Virus record (IMG/VR): IMGVR_UViG_3300015368_000083
Span: 1-41,181 of that record
DNA length: 41,181 nt
From: a virus
Direction: 5' to 3' (one strand)
Below, one piece after another: positions 6,790 through 13,149 of the stretch. The notes under the pieces are model-generated. The model ran no database searches. It was not told the DNA's origin and was given only the letters and a program-made list of their open reading frames with translations. How positions within the stretch are numbered: the stretch's first letter is position 1; each line of letters starts with the position of its first letter. The position numbers and the translations under genes were made by a program.

Positions 6790-7109
6790 CCCAAGTTACG
6801 CATTTCAGCGCGTTTAGAGTATTCCTGGACCTTGTAGACCTCAATCCTGGCTACAGCAGCCTTCATCATCCACAGCAGATTCTCTTCTATCTCTGTTGCT
6901 TCTTTAAGGGCTACCAGTTGGGCTTTGTAGTTGGGGTGGGCATAGGCATAGGCTTCTTTGTTACCCAGCGTTCCCTCTTCTTGGTTCATCAGTTCAGACT
7001 TCACTACCCGTAGATTGTTTTCTACAAATGTTCTGTCTGCTTTTGCTTTAGCAAATACACCAGCGTTTTGTGTGATGTAGTTGATTGCTTTATTAGGATC
7101 AATTTCCAT
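6786..7109 (-). CDS. Conserved phage protein, all-helical
   Basis: 107 residues, with no cysteine and no membrane segment. Predicted long helices: AINYITQNAGVFAKAKADRT, LRVVKSELM and a third with EIEENLLWMMKAAVARIEVY. Many Tyr and Ala around AYAYAHPNYKAQL. This pattern recurs in phage early regions near RusA or single-strand annealing genes, suggesting a recombination accessory, but the function is unknown. Confidence 0.72.
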   Translation of the reverse strand: MEIDPNKAINYITQNAGVFAKAKADRTFVENNLRVVKSELMNQEEGTLGNKEAYAYAHPNYKAQLVALKEATEIEENLLWMMKAAVARIEVYKVQEYSKRAEMRNLG

Positions 7110-7266
7110 TGCTTTTCCTTGAATAACTTACATAAGCTGGCGTTGCTTTGTTTTCTGTACCGCATTGGTGACTAGTGGCGTCCCTCAACACAGGGAAAGC
7201 CCATTTACAGTTAGTACAGACCCAGTATGGTCGGTTACCAGGTGCGTATTTCTTTTGCTCAATCAT
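7099..7266 (-). CDS. Small zinc-ribbon protein
   Basis: 55 residues. The ATG at 7266 forms an ATGA overlap with the upstream stop, and its end overlaps the next gene by 11 nt. It contains YWVCTNCKWAFPV and a later HQC, a likely single zinc site (CxxC...HxC). Function unknown. Confidence 0.62.
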   Translation of the reverse strand: MIEQKKYAPGNRPYWVCTNCKWAFPVLRDATSHQCGTENKATPAYVSYSRKSNGN

Positions 7267-7649
7267 TCTTGTCCTTTAAATTTCAATCCATGTACAGCCA
7301 TTTCATATTTGAGAGCTTGCAATCCCTTAACACCTAGATTTGGGATTTTTCTTATTTGATGTTCAGTCCAATTAAGAAGATCTTGTTTCATCAAAATATC
7401 CTCTGAAATTAAACAACGGTGGTATCTGACTGGCAGATCTAACTCATGCAAATCAGATGCTTTATGTCGATGTTGAGTCTCTTGTTCTTTTTGCCACTCT
7501 TGCAAGATGCGGTCACGATGTTCAAGCATTTCTGCTGCCATACGATATGAAGATTGAGCCATCGCAAATGGGTTTGTAATTCCCATATTTTCAATCTGAG
7601 CTTTCATTGCGTTTACCGCAAAGTGGTCCAACATTTCTGTTCTAGTCAT
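7263..7649 (-). CDS. Phage protein with RNA polymerase alpha-CTD-like tail
   Basis: 128 residues. Residues about 1-60 (MTRTEMLDHFAVNAMKAQI... AEMLEHRDRILQEW) resemble a small domain found alone in many phages. Residues about 70-126 read LPVRYHRCLISEDI, then DLLNWTEHQIRKIPNLGVKG and LQALKYEMAVHGLKF, the helix-hairpin-helix layout of the alpha subunit C-terminal domain. Such a domain could bind DNA or contact host transcription factors. The domain call is from pattern recall; the regulatory role is inference. Confidence 0.65.
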   Translation of the reverse strand: MTRTEMLDHFAVNAMKAQIENMGITNPFAMAQSSYRMAAEMLEHRDRILQEWQKEQETQHRHKASDLHELDLPVRYHRCLISEDILMKQDLLNWTEHQIRKIPNLGVKGLQALKYEMAVHGLKFKGQE

Positions 7650-7657
7650 TGCATTAC

Positions 7658-7930
7658 CTATATTTGTTCATTGATTAAATTGTTTAGACCAGTTTCCCAA
7701 TCTCCATTACCCATGTCTGCCAAGATCTGACACTGCACATTAGTCATGTTTAACCTAGCCAAGTGGGTATATTCTTTTGGCTTTTTCTTTCCTGCTCCCT
7801 CTCTCTTACCTCCCCACTGTCCTACTGGCTTACCAGTACGGGCTTCTTTTAACTTCCTTCGGTGTTCACGCTCATACATCACCAACCAATCTGGCTTTGT
7901 GTAAACAAATGGATCTTCTATTTCGCTCAT
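7658..7930 (-). CDS. Small basic hypothetical protein
   Basis: 90 residues. The middle is very basic and glycine-rich (QWGGKREGAGKKKPKEY), a motif often seen in phage DNA-binding small proteins, followed by helices LARLNMTNVQCQILADMG and WETGLNNLINEQI that could form a short DNA-binding unit. It overlaps the upstream gene by 4 nt. Function unknown. Confidence 0.7.
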   Translation of the reverse strand: MSEIEDPFVYTKPDWLVMYEREHRRKLKEARTGKPVGQWGGKREGAGKKKPKEYTHLARLNMTNVQCQILADMGNGDWETGLNNLINEQI

Positions 7931-8403
7931 GCTGTCTCCACAATCGCTCTTGCCTGCTTGTTTTTTACCCTGGTCAACACATAATCAATGGCTTGCTCCA
8001 TCTGGCGCACAGTGCAATCATCCAATTGCTGGTTATGCACAGACATAGCCAACTTTACAGCAGCCATCTCATTAGCGTTAAATACAAAACTACCCAACTT
8101 CAAGCCTCTGCGAGACATGGTAAAAATGGCGTCTTGTGCTGCTCTGATCTCTTGTGCCCAATCCTCACCAAGTGCTGAGTTAATGTGATACAAGGCTTCA
8201 GAAATGTTAAATGCTGCAATGAGTACATCTATGTGGTCACGGTTTGCTTGGCCCTTTAAAACAGCCTCTAAAGCCTCATGGTTCTTTAGTTTAAGCTCTA
8301 CACCAGCAGAAGGTAGGCTACCAACTTTTTGGAAGCCAGCAGATACCCATGTCAGGTTATCCAATCGCACACCTTTGGGTTTGTATTTACTTTTCTTCCG
8401 CAT
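7927..8403 (-). CDS. Conserved phage early protein
   Basis: 158 residues. A basic N-terminus (MRKKSKYKPKGVRLDNLTWV) is followed by a mostly helical body (DHIDVLIAAFNISEALYHIN, EIRAAQDAIFTMSRRG) and a C-terminal helix rich in Arg/Lys. No membrane segments. The pattern is one I associate with uncharacterised early proteins of other podoviruses. Function unknown. Confidence 0.72.
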   Translation of the reverse strand: MRKKSKYKPKGVRLDNLTWVSAGFQKVGSLPSAGVELKLKNHEALEAVLKGQANRDHIDVLIAAFNISEALYHINSALGEDWAQEIRAAQDAIFTMSRRGLKLGSFVFNANEMAAVKLAMSVHNQQLDDCTVRQMEQAIDYVLTRVKNKQARAIVETA

Positions 8404-8542
8404 TGAGTGCTGCCCATTCTTCGTCAGTAATCAAAGGGATTTGAGATGTTTCTCTTTCTTTTTGTAACGCATATTCAACAGCCATTTTTCGTGCAATGGC
8501 TTGAGTTTCAATGCGGTTAAATTCAGAATCTTCAGTGTTCAT
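8387..8542 (-). CDS. 51-residue acidic protein
   Basis: ATG at 8542 (MNTEDSEFNRIETQ), ends LITDEEWAALNAEEK. Acidic and helical. It overlaps the next gene by 17 nt and the previous gene by 11 nt, filling an otherwise unexplained gap in a fully packed operon. Function unknown. Confidence 0.6.
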   Translation of the reverse strand: MNTEDSEFNRIETQAIARKMAVEYALQKERETSQIPLITDEEWAALNAEEK

Positions 8543-8819
8543 TTTTGCTCCTTAGTTTGGCAATCTGGTCATCCCATCGGAGGCCGTTCATGTGTTTCCA
8601 ACTTTCTAACTTGTCGGCAATGAACTTCTGATTGCCTTTGAAAAGACGTGTGTTCATCGCCATGCTTGCGACAACCTCCATATCCACTGCGTGCTTGCGC
8701 ACTTCTTCAGCGTGTCGCACTACACCACCAACTGCCGCACTGATGATAGCGTGCATCATTACGGGGTCTTTAGCACGGGTCGCTACCTCAGATAAAAACT
8801 TAATATCTTCTTCGTTCAT
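8532..8819 (-). CDS. Small helical hypothetical protein
   Basis: 95 residues, mainly helical (MNEEDIKFLSEVATRAKDPV... HAVDMEVVASMAMNTRLF), with an ATGA overlap upstream. A segment with an AAVGGVVRH turn could pack against the C-terminal helix. No known motif. Confidence 0.7.
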   Translation of the reverse strand: MNEEDIKFLSEVATRAKDPVMMHAIISAAVGGVVRHAEEVRKHAVDMEVVASMAMNTRLFKGNQKFIADKLESWKHMNGLRWDDQIAKLRSKNEH

Positions 8820-9295
8820 GTGTTCTTCTCCTTTAATTTGGCTTCAGTAATGGCAACCAACTTTTTAAAACCACCGCCTTTACCCGCTTCATAGTCCCAT
8901 TGCCGCAGCACAGTTTCAATCTCAGATGGTGTCAGCCCTACCCATGTGCGCTGTGGTGGGGTGGTGTATACAGGCACACGGTCTTCGCCAGCAGTCTTGT
9001 AAATAGTGCCGCAACCAACTGAATCAAAATGCTCACGCACCTCGTTAATCTTTACCCATCCTTCTACGGCATTCCAATATTCAAGCGGCTCCTGCTGCGG
9101 CTGTGCTAGTGCTTCTTGCCATGTCTGTACTTGTGCGTCATCCAAAGACAAGCCGCGCATCTTTGCAAAGTCTTTGATTGCATCCACTGCTGGTGATGCG
9201 TCATCAACGGACGACAACATGATGCGCTTAGGGCGCGATGTAAGCCAACCCATAAAGTCAAACAATGCGCCAGCAATGATTAAATTGTTCATCAT
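8816..9295 (-). CDS. Conserved phage protein with TTPPQR motif
   Basis: 159 residues. The first ~20 residues are hydrophobic (MMNNLIIAGALFDFMGWLTS). A Gln/Pro/Glu linker follows near 65-75, then VPVYTTPPQRTWVGLTPSEIETVL, a motif repeated in many early proteins of phages that infect Burkholderiales and enterics. It is coupled to the genes on both sides by 4-nt overlaps. Function unknown. Confidence 0.72.
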   Translation of the reverse strand: MMNNLIIAGALFDFMGWLTSRPKRIMLSSVDDASPAVDAIKDFAKMRGLSLDDAQVQTWQEALAQPQQEPLEYWNAVEGWVKINEVREHFDSVGCGTIYKTAGEDRVPVYTTPPQRTWVGLTPSEIETVLRQWDYEAGKGGGFKKLVAITEAKLKEKNT

Positions 9296-9513
9296 TCTTC
9301 CCCCTCAAAGTTCTCAATGTGCGTTTGCAAGTCAACGATGCGGGCTGTTTGGTGCTCTAGCATTGCTTCCAAATCCTCAATGCGCTTTGCCATGCGTTGC
9401 ATCTCCTCAACTAGCACGGCCTCGGTGTTGTAGTCGGGTTTGTAAGAAGCTCTCCAACTTTTGACCTCTGCTAACGCTTCTTCAAAGTCATAAGGTAATC
9501 TTGAAAATGTCAT
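9292..9513 (-). CDS. Coiled-coil small protein
   Basis: 73 residues. Residues about 30-68 (EAVLVEEMQRMAKRIEDLEA, then LEHQTARIVDLQTHIENF) show heptad spacing of hydrophobic residues, so a coiled coil is likely. ATGA overlaps on both sides. Function unknown; perhaps a partner of an adjacent protein. Confidence 0.7.
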   Translation of the reverse strand: MTFSRLPYDFEEALAEVKSWRASYKPDYNTEAVLVEEMQRMAKRIEDLEAMLEHQTARIVDLQTHIENFEGEE

Positions 9514-9782
9514 GTGTTCTCCTTAATGCCGTGGGCGGCTTCAATGGCGTTAACAACTTTCCTCCACCCAAGTGGGATGCGTACAGCCAAATCGCCAAGC
9601 TCACGTAGAAAAATCTCCTTGATCTCATCATCGGTCAGCGGGTTGCGCTGTAATCCTAATTTACAAATACCGCACATACATTCCACGGACTTTTCTAGTG
9701 CGTCTGCAGCTTCAAGTAACAGCAAATGGTCAGGGCTGGTTCCATCACCCAATCGTAAGCGTTCAATTAAATCAAGTGTCAT
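9510..9782 (-). CDS. Small hypothetical protein with CMCGIC motif
   Basis: 90 residues. LIERLR...LLLLEAADALEKS near the N-terminus is typical of phage proteins that carry short helical repeats. CMCGICKLG (about 35-43) has three cysteines that may bind metal. The C-terminal half is amphipathic helix. It overlaps both neighbours by 4 nt. Confidence 0.7.
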   Translation of the reverse strand: MTLDLIERLRLGDGTSPDHLLLLEAADALEKSVECMCGICKLGLQRNPLTDDEIKEIFLRELGDLAVRIPLGWRKVVNAIEAAHGIKENT

Positions 9783-10075
9783 GTTGTTCCCTTTGCCCTG
9801 ATTGCTTCTGCCGCTGATTCAAGTGCTGCGCTGCGTATGTCCTGTGTGCGCTGCGCCATCCGATCACACACCTTTGCGCACGCCTCACGCTCTTCAGCAA
9901 TAGCGTCAGCACGCACCATTGCTGCAAAGGTTTCAAACGCTTTTGCGCGGTCATCAAACCACGCACCTACTACCCATCTCTCACCAGCTTCGGCCCACGC
10001 TTCACGCGCCATCTCCATGATTGTTCGTTTACGCCAGCCCGGTGATGTTTGGTTCATGTTGTGGTCGCCGCTCAT
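9779..10075 (-). CDS. Small helical protein with CAKVCDR motif
   Basis: 98 residues from the ATG at 10075, chosen because it makes an ATGA overlap with the upstream small gene; an earlier ATG at 10132 is also open. Residues from about 62 carry EEREACAKVCDRMA and an alanine-rich tail, a motif frequent in phage early hypothetical proteins. Function unknown. Confidence 0.65.
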   Translation of the reverse strand: MSGDHNMNQTSPGWRKRTIMEMAREAWAEAGERWVVGAWFDDRAKAFETFAAMVRADAIAEEREACAKVCDRMAQRTQDIRSAALESAAEAIRAKGTT

Positions 10076-10230
10076 AACGCATCCACCCATTCCCATCCAA
10101 GGCACAAGCGCATCATTGTGCGATGCAGCCATATTGGTTTTTTCCTTAGGTTGATAAGAAGGCCCGTTGGCCCACCAAGGAGATAGCCACCATCACATTT
10201 AAGATTTATTTCTGTAAATAAATAGCTCAT
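10072..10230 (-). CDS. Small hypothetical protein
   Basis: 52 residues from ATG 10230 (MSYLFTEINLKCDGGYLLGG). It ends WVDAL and its stop overlaps the next ATG by 4 nt (ATGA), which supports translation. A longer reading from 10260 begins at a non-ATG codon. Function unknown. Confidence 0.45.
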   Translation of the reverse strand: MSYLFTEINLKCDGGYLLGGPTGLLINLRKKPIWLHRTMMRLCLGWEWVDAL

Positions 10231-10278
10231 GCTGTCATTCCAAGTGGGTAAGGGGGCCAAGGCCAGTTCTCGGGCCAG

Positions 10279-10470
10279 TTATTTTTGTCCACGGTTGCTC
10301 CATTCACGGCAAAAAGCCTTTTGTTTGCTGTTCAAATCGGGACTGAATGATGCAATTGAGCATTCGGGATGATTGTGGAAGACCTCATGTGCTGGTGGAG
10401 CAAATAGGACAAAGATGGTCACGCAGTTGGCAACCATCCCAAAAACAAGTAGTGGGATCCAAGTAGTCAT
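10279..10470 (-). CDS. Small membrane protein
   Basis: 63 residues from ATG 10470 (MTTWIPLLVFGMVANCVTIF), overlapping the upstream stop by 4 nt. One membrane span at about residues 4-24 is followed by a His/Pro/Cys-containing exposed part. It could be an early host-takeover or superinfection protein; there is no direct evidence. Confidence 0.62.
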   Translation of the reverse strand: MTTWIPLLVFGMVANCVTIFVLFAPPAHEVFHNHPECSIASFSPDLNSKQKAFCREWSNRGQK

Positions 10471-10643
10471 TTCTTTACCACCCAAAACGCACGTTCTTCC
10501 AAGAACTTTTGCTCTGCTTCATAGTCCTCACACCAGTTTTCATACTCTTGGCGGCAAATGTTGCATTCGCAACCCCAATGAATATTGTCAGGATCAATCA
10601 ATGTTCCATCATCGTTGTAACTACGTTCCATTTCAGACTCCAT
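10467..10643 (-). CDS. Small acidic Cys-containing protein
   Basis: 58 residues from ATG 10643; an internal ATG at 10631 has a better GGAG site 6 nt upstream. It has WGCECNICRQEYENWCEDYE (three to four cysteines, probable metal site) and an acidic, aromatic tail. Its stop overlaps the next ATG (ATGA). Confidence 0.58.
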   Translation of the reverse strand: MESEMERSYNDDGTLIDPDNIHWGCECNICRQEYENWCEDYEAEQKFLEERAFWVVKK

Positions 10644-10702
10644 TTGTTAGTTGAGCCTCAACTGTAATCAAGTTAAATTCACTTGAATATAGGGACAAAC
10701 CC

Positions 10703-11131
10703 TTAGTTCAGCTCTTCTTTTACAAGTACTTCAACCATGCCGATAGTGCCGTAGCACTTTGTGCCGTGCAGGCTGACCACCTGGGTGTCATCGTCATAAA
10801 CAATGCCGTTCATGCTGTCCAAGAACGCTTTGATGATGTTGTCGATGTCTGGTTTCTTGCATGGCCTCTCAGAACCGTCTAAACAGGCCGCAAAGCGCTT
10901 TTTAGAGTAAGACTGAGGGATTGGTACTGTGATGTAGATATAGGCCGCTACAGGCGTTTTTAGCGGCTCGGAAGATCCCATTGCTTGACGGGCGGCTTCT
11001 GCTATCAAAGTTTCGTAATCGCGTGTTTTTGTGGGTGTGTATGCAGAGACAAAGTTGCCACGCCTAGCAAACTTGGGTCTTCCCTTGCCGATAGGAGTGC
11101 CCTCTAAAGTGAAAAATACTTGAAAGGTCAT
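10703..11131 (-). CDS. rusA: RusA-family Holliday junction resolvase
   Basis: 142 residues. The N-terminus GTPIGKGRPKFARRGNFVS, and KKPDIDNIIKAFLDSMNGIV followed by YDDDTQV (about 94-118), form the RusA signature: conserved Asp residues that hold metal for cutting four-way DNA junctions. The length fits (E. coli RusA 120). It acts with recombination proteins such as the annealing protein encoded at 14451. It overlaps the upstream gene by 4 nt. Confidence 0.93.
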   Translation of the reverse strand: MTFQVFFTLEGTPIGKGRPKFARRGNFVSAYTPTKTRDYETLIAEAARQAMGSSEPLKTPVAAYIYITVPIPQSYSKKRFAACLDGSERPCKKPDIDNIIKAFLDSMNGIVYDDDTQVVSLHGTKCYGTIGMVEVLVKEELN

Positions 11132-11340
11132 TCCATCTCTCCGTCTCTCATTAAATTCATGTAGTGTTTCACCCGTTCAACAGAGCCTTTGGAGTATCGG
11201 CGTTCAATGAACTCTATGCGCTCACGGGTAAAAATGCGGGTTTTTGTGCTTTCCCAAGTGCGATACAACTCTCTAGCCAAAGCACGTTCAAGCTGGTTCC
11301 TGTCCCCTGAGTTGTCCAGTACTTTGCGTGAGTAACTCAT
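11128..11340 (-). CDS. Small basic helical protein
   Basis: 70 residues. ATG at 11340 with GGAGATATTG upstream. Arg/Glu-rich helices (RNQLERALARELYRTWESTK, RERIEFIERRYSKG). It overlaps the upstream gene by 53 nt, which is long for this operon, so that gene's end or this start may be off. Function unknown. Confidence 0.62.
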   Translation of the reverse strand: MSYSRKVLDNSGDRNQLERALARELYRTWESTKTRIFTRERIEFIERRYSKGSVERVKHYMNLMRDGEME

Positions 11341-11473
11341 CAATATCTCCTGTCATCATCAAAGCCCGTTCTATAACCATTCGAGGGTAAGCAACCCCTT
11401 CTTTTACTTTATCCAATATCTTCACCGCTAGTTCGTATGTCATGCTGGAATTCTCAAGTGTGTTATTACTCAT
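11288..11473 (-). CDS. Small hypothetical protein
   Basis: 61 residues from ATG 11473 (MSNNTLENSSMTYELAVKIL), whose A is shared with a TAA stop of an upstream short frame. A second in-frame ATG at 11443 is possible. Helical, with MVIERALMMTGDIDELL. Function unknown. Confidence 0.58.
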   Translation of the reverse strand: MSNNTLENSSMTYELAVKILDKVKEGVAYPRMVIERALMMTGDIDELLTQSTGQLRGQEPA

Positions 11474-11666
11474 TAGTGAATGGAAGAGCAAAGCACAGCC
11501 TTACCGTGTTCAAAAACAACAGTTCGCTCTGTGCTGCTTGCATTACTCATCAGAGTTATGTCTTCGCATTCGCACTGGACAGACTTAAAGCCCTTTCAGA
11601 CTTACCACCGGGTTCTATCCTTGGCCCACCTTCCCCGCTTTGGCTTGCTCGTGTAACGGGGTTAAT
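11473..11666 (-). pseudogene. Possible frameshifted small gene
   Basis: Two open frames abut. 11666 to 11556 reads INPVTRASQSGEGGP... GGKSERAL with no standard start. 11595 to 11473 reads KSVQCECEDITLMSNASSTE then RTVVFEHGKAVLCSSIH and ends TAATG into the next gene. Joined by a -1 shift near 11590 they would give one protein of about 60 residues. This may be a decayed gene, a sequencing indel, or only the downstream 25-codon frame (ATG 11550). Confidence 0.35.
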
Positions 11667-11824
11667 TTAAAACACTACCACTGACGTACCGCATAGTGTC
11701 CGAGTGGTCGTAACAAACAAAAAAGCCGCTTAACTAAGTACCTTGGTTGCACCCCTAGAAGGCTAGGGCAAGATACTTAAATAAGCGGCTAAACTTGTTG
11801 TGTGCAACGACAACGGTTTAAATT
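11474..11824. other. Intergenic stretch within the leftward early operon
   Basis: About 350 bp without a firm gene. It contains the structured terminator (11719-11814) and the possible frameshifted gene (11473-11666). I could not find a convincing sigma-70 promoter for the genes downstream, and no tRNA. Confidence 0.6.
11719..11814 (-). ncRNA. Structured terminator RNA with predicted loop-bulge kissing
   Basis: On the minus strand three stacked helices form one long stem: AGCCGCTTA/TAAGCGGCT (11782-11790 with 11724-11732), an 11-bp helix TAAGTATCTTG/CAAGGTACTTA with one G-U pair (11769-11779 with 11735-11745), and CCCTAG/CTAGGG (11763-11768 with 11753-11758). It runs into six T residues. A 7-nt bulge GTGCAAC (11746-11752) is complementary to the loop GTTGCAC of a 5-bp hairpin just upstream (11797-11814). 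The G-U pair is a mismatch on the plus strand, so the leftward transcript is the one that folds. Confidence 0.72.
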
Positions 11825-12193
11825 CTACACAGGTTTTCGCATCTCTGCCAATCTTTTTTTGATGGCATCAGGAATTGGTGCAGCCTTACCCCAATCTTGT
11901 TGTATTTTTACAAGGGCAGGATCGGCTTGTTTCAACCTCTCAACCCCAAAACCCTCAGGAATCTCTGCACCGTCCCATCTCTGTTGGTTAAGGTAGACCA
12001 ATGGCGCAGGGATGAAAGCTCCGTCTGACTTGCGCCAAGCGTCTGTAGTACACATCCAGGTCGTGTGCTTGATGATCTGGTCTGCACAACCATCATAAAG
12101 ACCCTTTTTCCACCTTGCCAAGCAGACAGACTTACCACCCTTGCGAACAGACCTGGGCCATGCTGACCAGAATTTCTCAAATAAATCGCTCAT
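11825..12193 (-). CDS. Candidate replication-type protein
   Basis: 122 residues from ATG 12193, with GAAGGA 7 nt upstream and an ATGA overlap with the preceding gene. FEKFWSAWPRSVRKGGKSVC near the start, then LARWKKGL and FIPAPLVYLNQQRWDGAE (about 65-83), are the pattern seen at the C-terminus of phage replication initiators, where a wHTH domain normally precedes. Here only that part is present. It may load or recruit the host replisome, but this is inference. Confidence 0.55.
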   Translation of the reverse strand: MSDLFEKFWSAWPRSVRKGGKSVCLARWKKGLYDGCADQIIKHTTWMCTTDAWRKSDGAFIPAPLVYLNQQRWDGAEIPEGFGVERLKQADPALVKIQQDWGKAAPIPDAIKKRLAEMRKPV

Positions 12194-12390
12194 TTTGATT
12201 CCTTCATTGGACAAACCGAAAATTCACATTGACTATGCAACTCAGGAGTTGTACTGCCACACCGCGAACAGTGTTTAGCATCTTTTATCTGGGAGACATA
12301 ATTTGATTTCTTGCCAAAGATGGCGTCATAGTTGTTGCTGAACGTATCGTGATCGACCTCAAAAGGTCTGGGTGAACTGCCCTTAGACAT
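12190..12390 (-). CDS. Small protein with Cys-rich C-terminus
   Basis: 66 residues from ATG 12390 (MSKGSSPRPFEVDHDTFSNN), with AAAGGA upstream. KHCSRCGSTTPELHSQCEFSV has four cysteines and a His, a likely zinc ribbon. The start shares two bases with the stop of the upstream gene (TAATG). Confidence 0.68.
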   Translation of the reverse strand: MSKGSSPRPFEVDHDTFSNNYDAIFGKKSNYVSQIKDAKHCSRCGSTTPELHSQCEFSVCPMKESK

Positions 12391-12551
12391 TACAAATCCT
12401 TTGCTAATTTGGCTCTTGAATAGGTGTTCATCTGCTTTGGAGCAAGGTCTTTGACATGAGCGTGTTGCTTCATGTAACCCTTCTCCTTTTTGGTAAACAG
12501 GGTGAAGGGCTTGGATTGCCAATCAAATGCACTTGGGTTCGTAGATTTCAT
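12390..12551 (-). CDS. Overlapping small basic protein
   Basis: 53 residues from ATG 12551 (MKSTNPSAFDWQSKPFTLFT), stop at 12392-12390 sharing bases with the next ATG. It overlaps the upstream gene by 29 nt. A shorter form from ATG 12473 has an excellent AAGGAG site. Of the frames here this one looks most protein-like (FDWQSKPFTLFTKKEKGYMK then QHAHVKDLAP). Confidence 0.58.
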   Translation of the reverse strand: MKSTNPSAFDWQSKPFTLFTKKEKGYMKQHAHVKDLAPKQMNTYSRAKLAKDL

Positions 12552-12714
12552 GGATAGGTTTCAACTTTCTTTGGGAGGCAATTTCAAGGGCAGTCGCCAA
12601 GACAGCAATTATGGCGGCATCGAGGTCGTAAGGGTTGATGTACGGTTGCAGTTGTTCAACAGCTTCCGCAACAAGCTCCCAGGCGATGTTGGCTTCAAGT
12701 TCTAGGTGGTTCAT
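12523..12714 (-). CDS. Small helical hypothetical protein
   Basis: 63 residues (MNHLELEANIAWELVAEAVE...), acidic and helical throughout, with no motif known to me. First gene of the leftward early transcript, facing the rightward early operon across a 118-bp divergent region. Confidence 0.68.
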   Translation of the reverse strand: MNHLELEANIAWELVAEAVEQLQPYINPYDLDAAIIAVLATALEIASQRKLKPIHEIYEPKCI

Positions 12715-12832
12715 GCCATAAGCCTAGCACCAAATAAAGTTAAAGATAGTAGGGTAAACACCTATGTTTTTCTTTAAAAAAGCCGTTTACATTTGATCTC
12801 ACTGCAACAACGCAGTAACTAAAGGAACACAA
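12715..12832. promoter_or_regulatory. Divergent early control region
   Basis: It separates the leftward (12714) and rightward (12833) early operons and must hold both promoters, though neither matches sigma-70 consensus well. It contains GTAAAC (12754-12759) facing GTTTAC (12785-12790), a hairpin ACTGC/GCAGT (12801-12805 with 12812-12816), and TAGGGTAAACACCTATGT (12750-12767), which nearly repeats the palindrome at 5904-5920. Confidence 0.55.
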
Positions 12833-13000
12833 ATGAACATCTCAATACACCGTGTTAAAAAAATCACACAATTCAACAACCCCATCACAAGAGATGATGG
12901 AACAGTCTTCTTTGTAAAGACTTTGCGCGTAGAAGACAACGACACTTGGTACGAAATCACCTTGGTTTCTGATGACAAAGAAAGCTTGGAGATCAAATGA
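12833..13000 (+). CDS. Small early protein
   Basis: 55 residues (MNISIHRVKKITQFNNPITR...), preceded by AAAGGAACACAA. A beta-rich pattern (TVFFVKTLRV, TWYEITLVS) suggests a small barrel or sheet. First gene of the rightward early operon. Its TGA overlaps the next ATG. Function unknown. Confidence 0.68.
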   Translation: MNISIHRVKKITQFNNPITRDDGTVFFVKTLRVEDNDTWYEITLVSDDKESLEIK

Positions 13001-13149
13001 ACACCCAAGCCCTCTCAATGGCCCGTAGGCTCTTTCAAATCAAGGATGTGCCCACACATACCCAGAGACACAATATTCGCTCTTGGGTACGCTCTGTGCG
13101 ATACCTGGGCAACAAGTGGTTGATTGCCAACCCACAGGAAAAGAAATGA
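12997..13149 (+). CDS. 50-residue basic protein
   Basis: MNTQALSMARRLFQIKDVPT... ends NPQEKK. Basic, with repeated Arg (RHNIRSWVRSVRYLG), possibly nucleic-acid binding. ATGA overlaps on both sides support translation. Function unknown. Confidence 0.65.
   Translation: MNTQALSMARRLFQIKDVPTHTQRHNIRSWVRSVRYLGNKWLIANPQEKK

Noticed and set aside
9006-9464. A 152-codon plus-strand frame
   Set aside because: Antisense to a chain of tightly coupled leftward genes; Cys/Ser/Pro-rich composition typical of a shadow frame.
11492-11824. tRNA gene in the gap
   Set aside because: No cloverleaf on either strand; the strong pairing is a long terminator-type stem.
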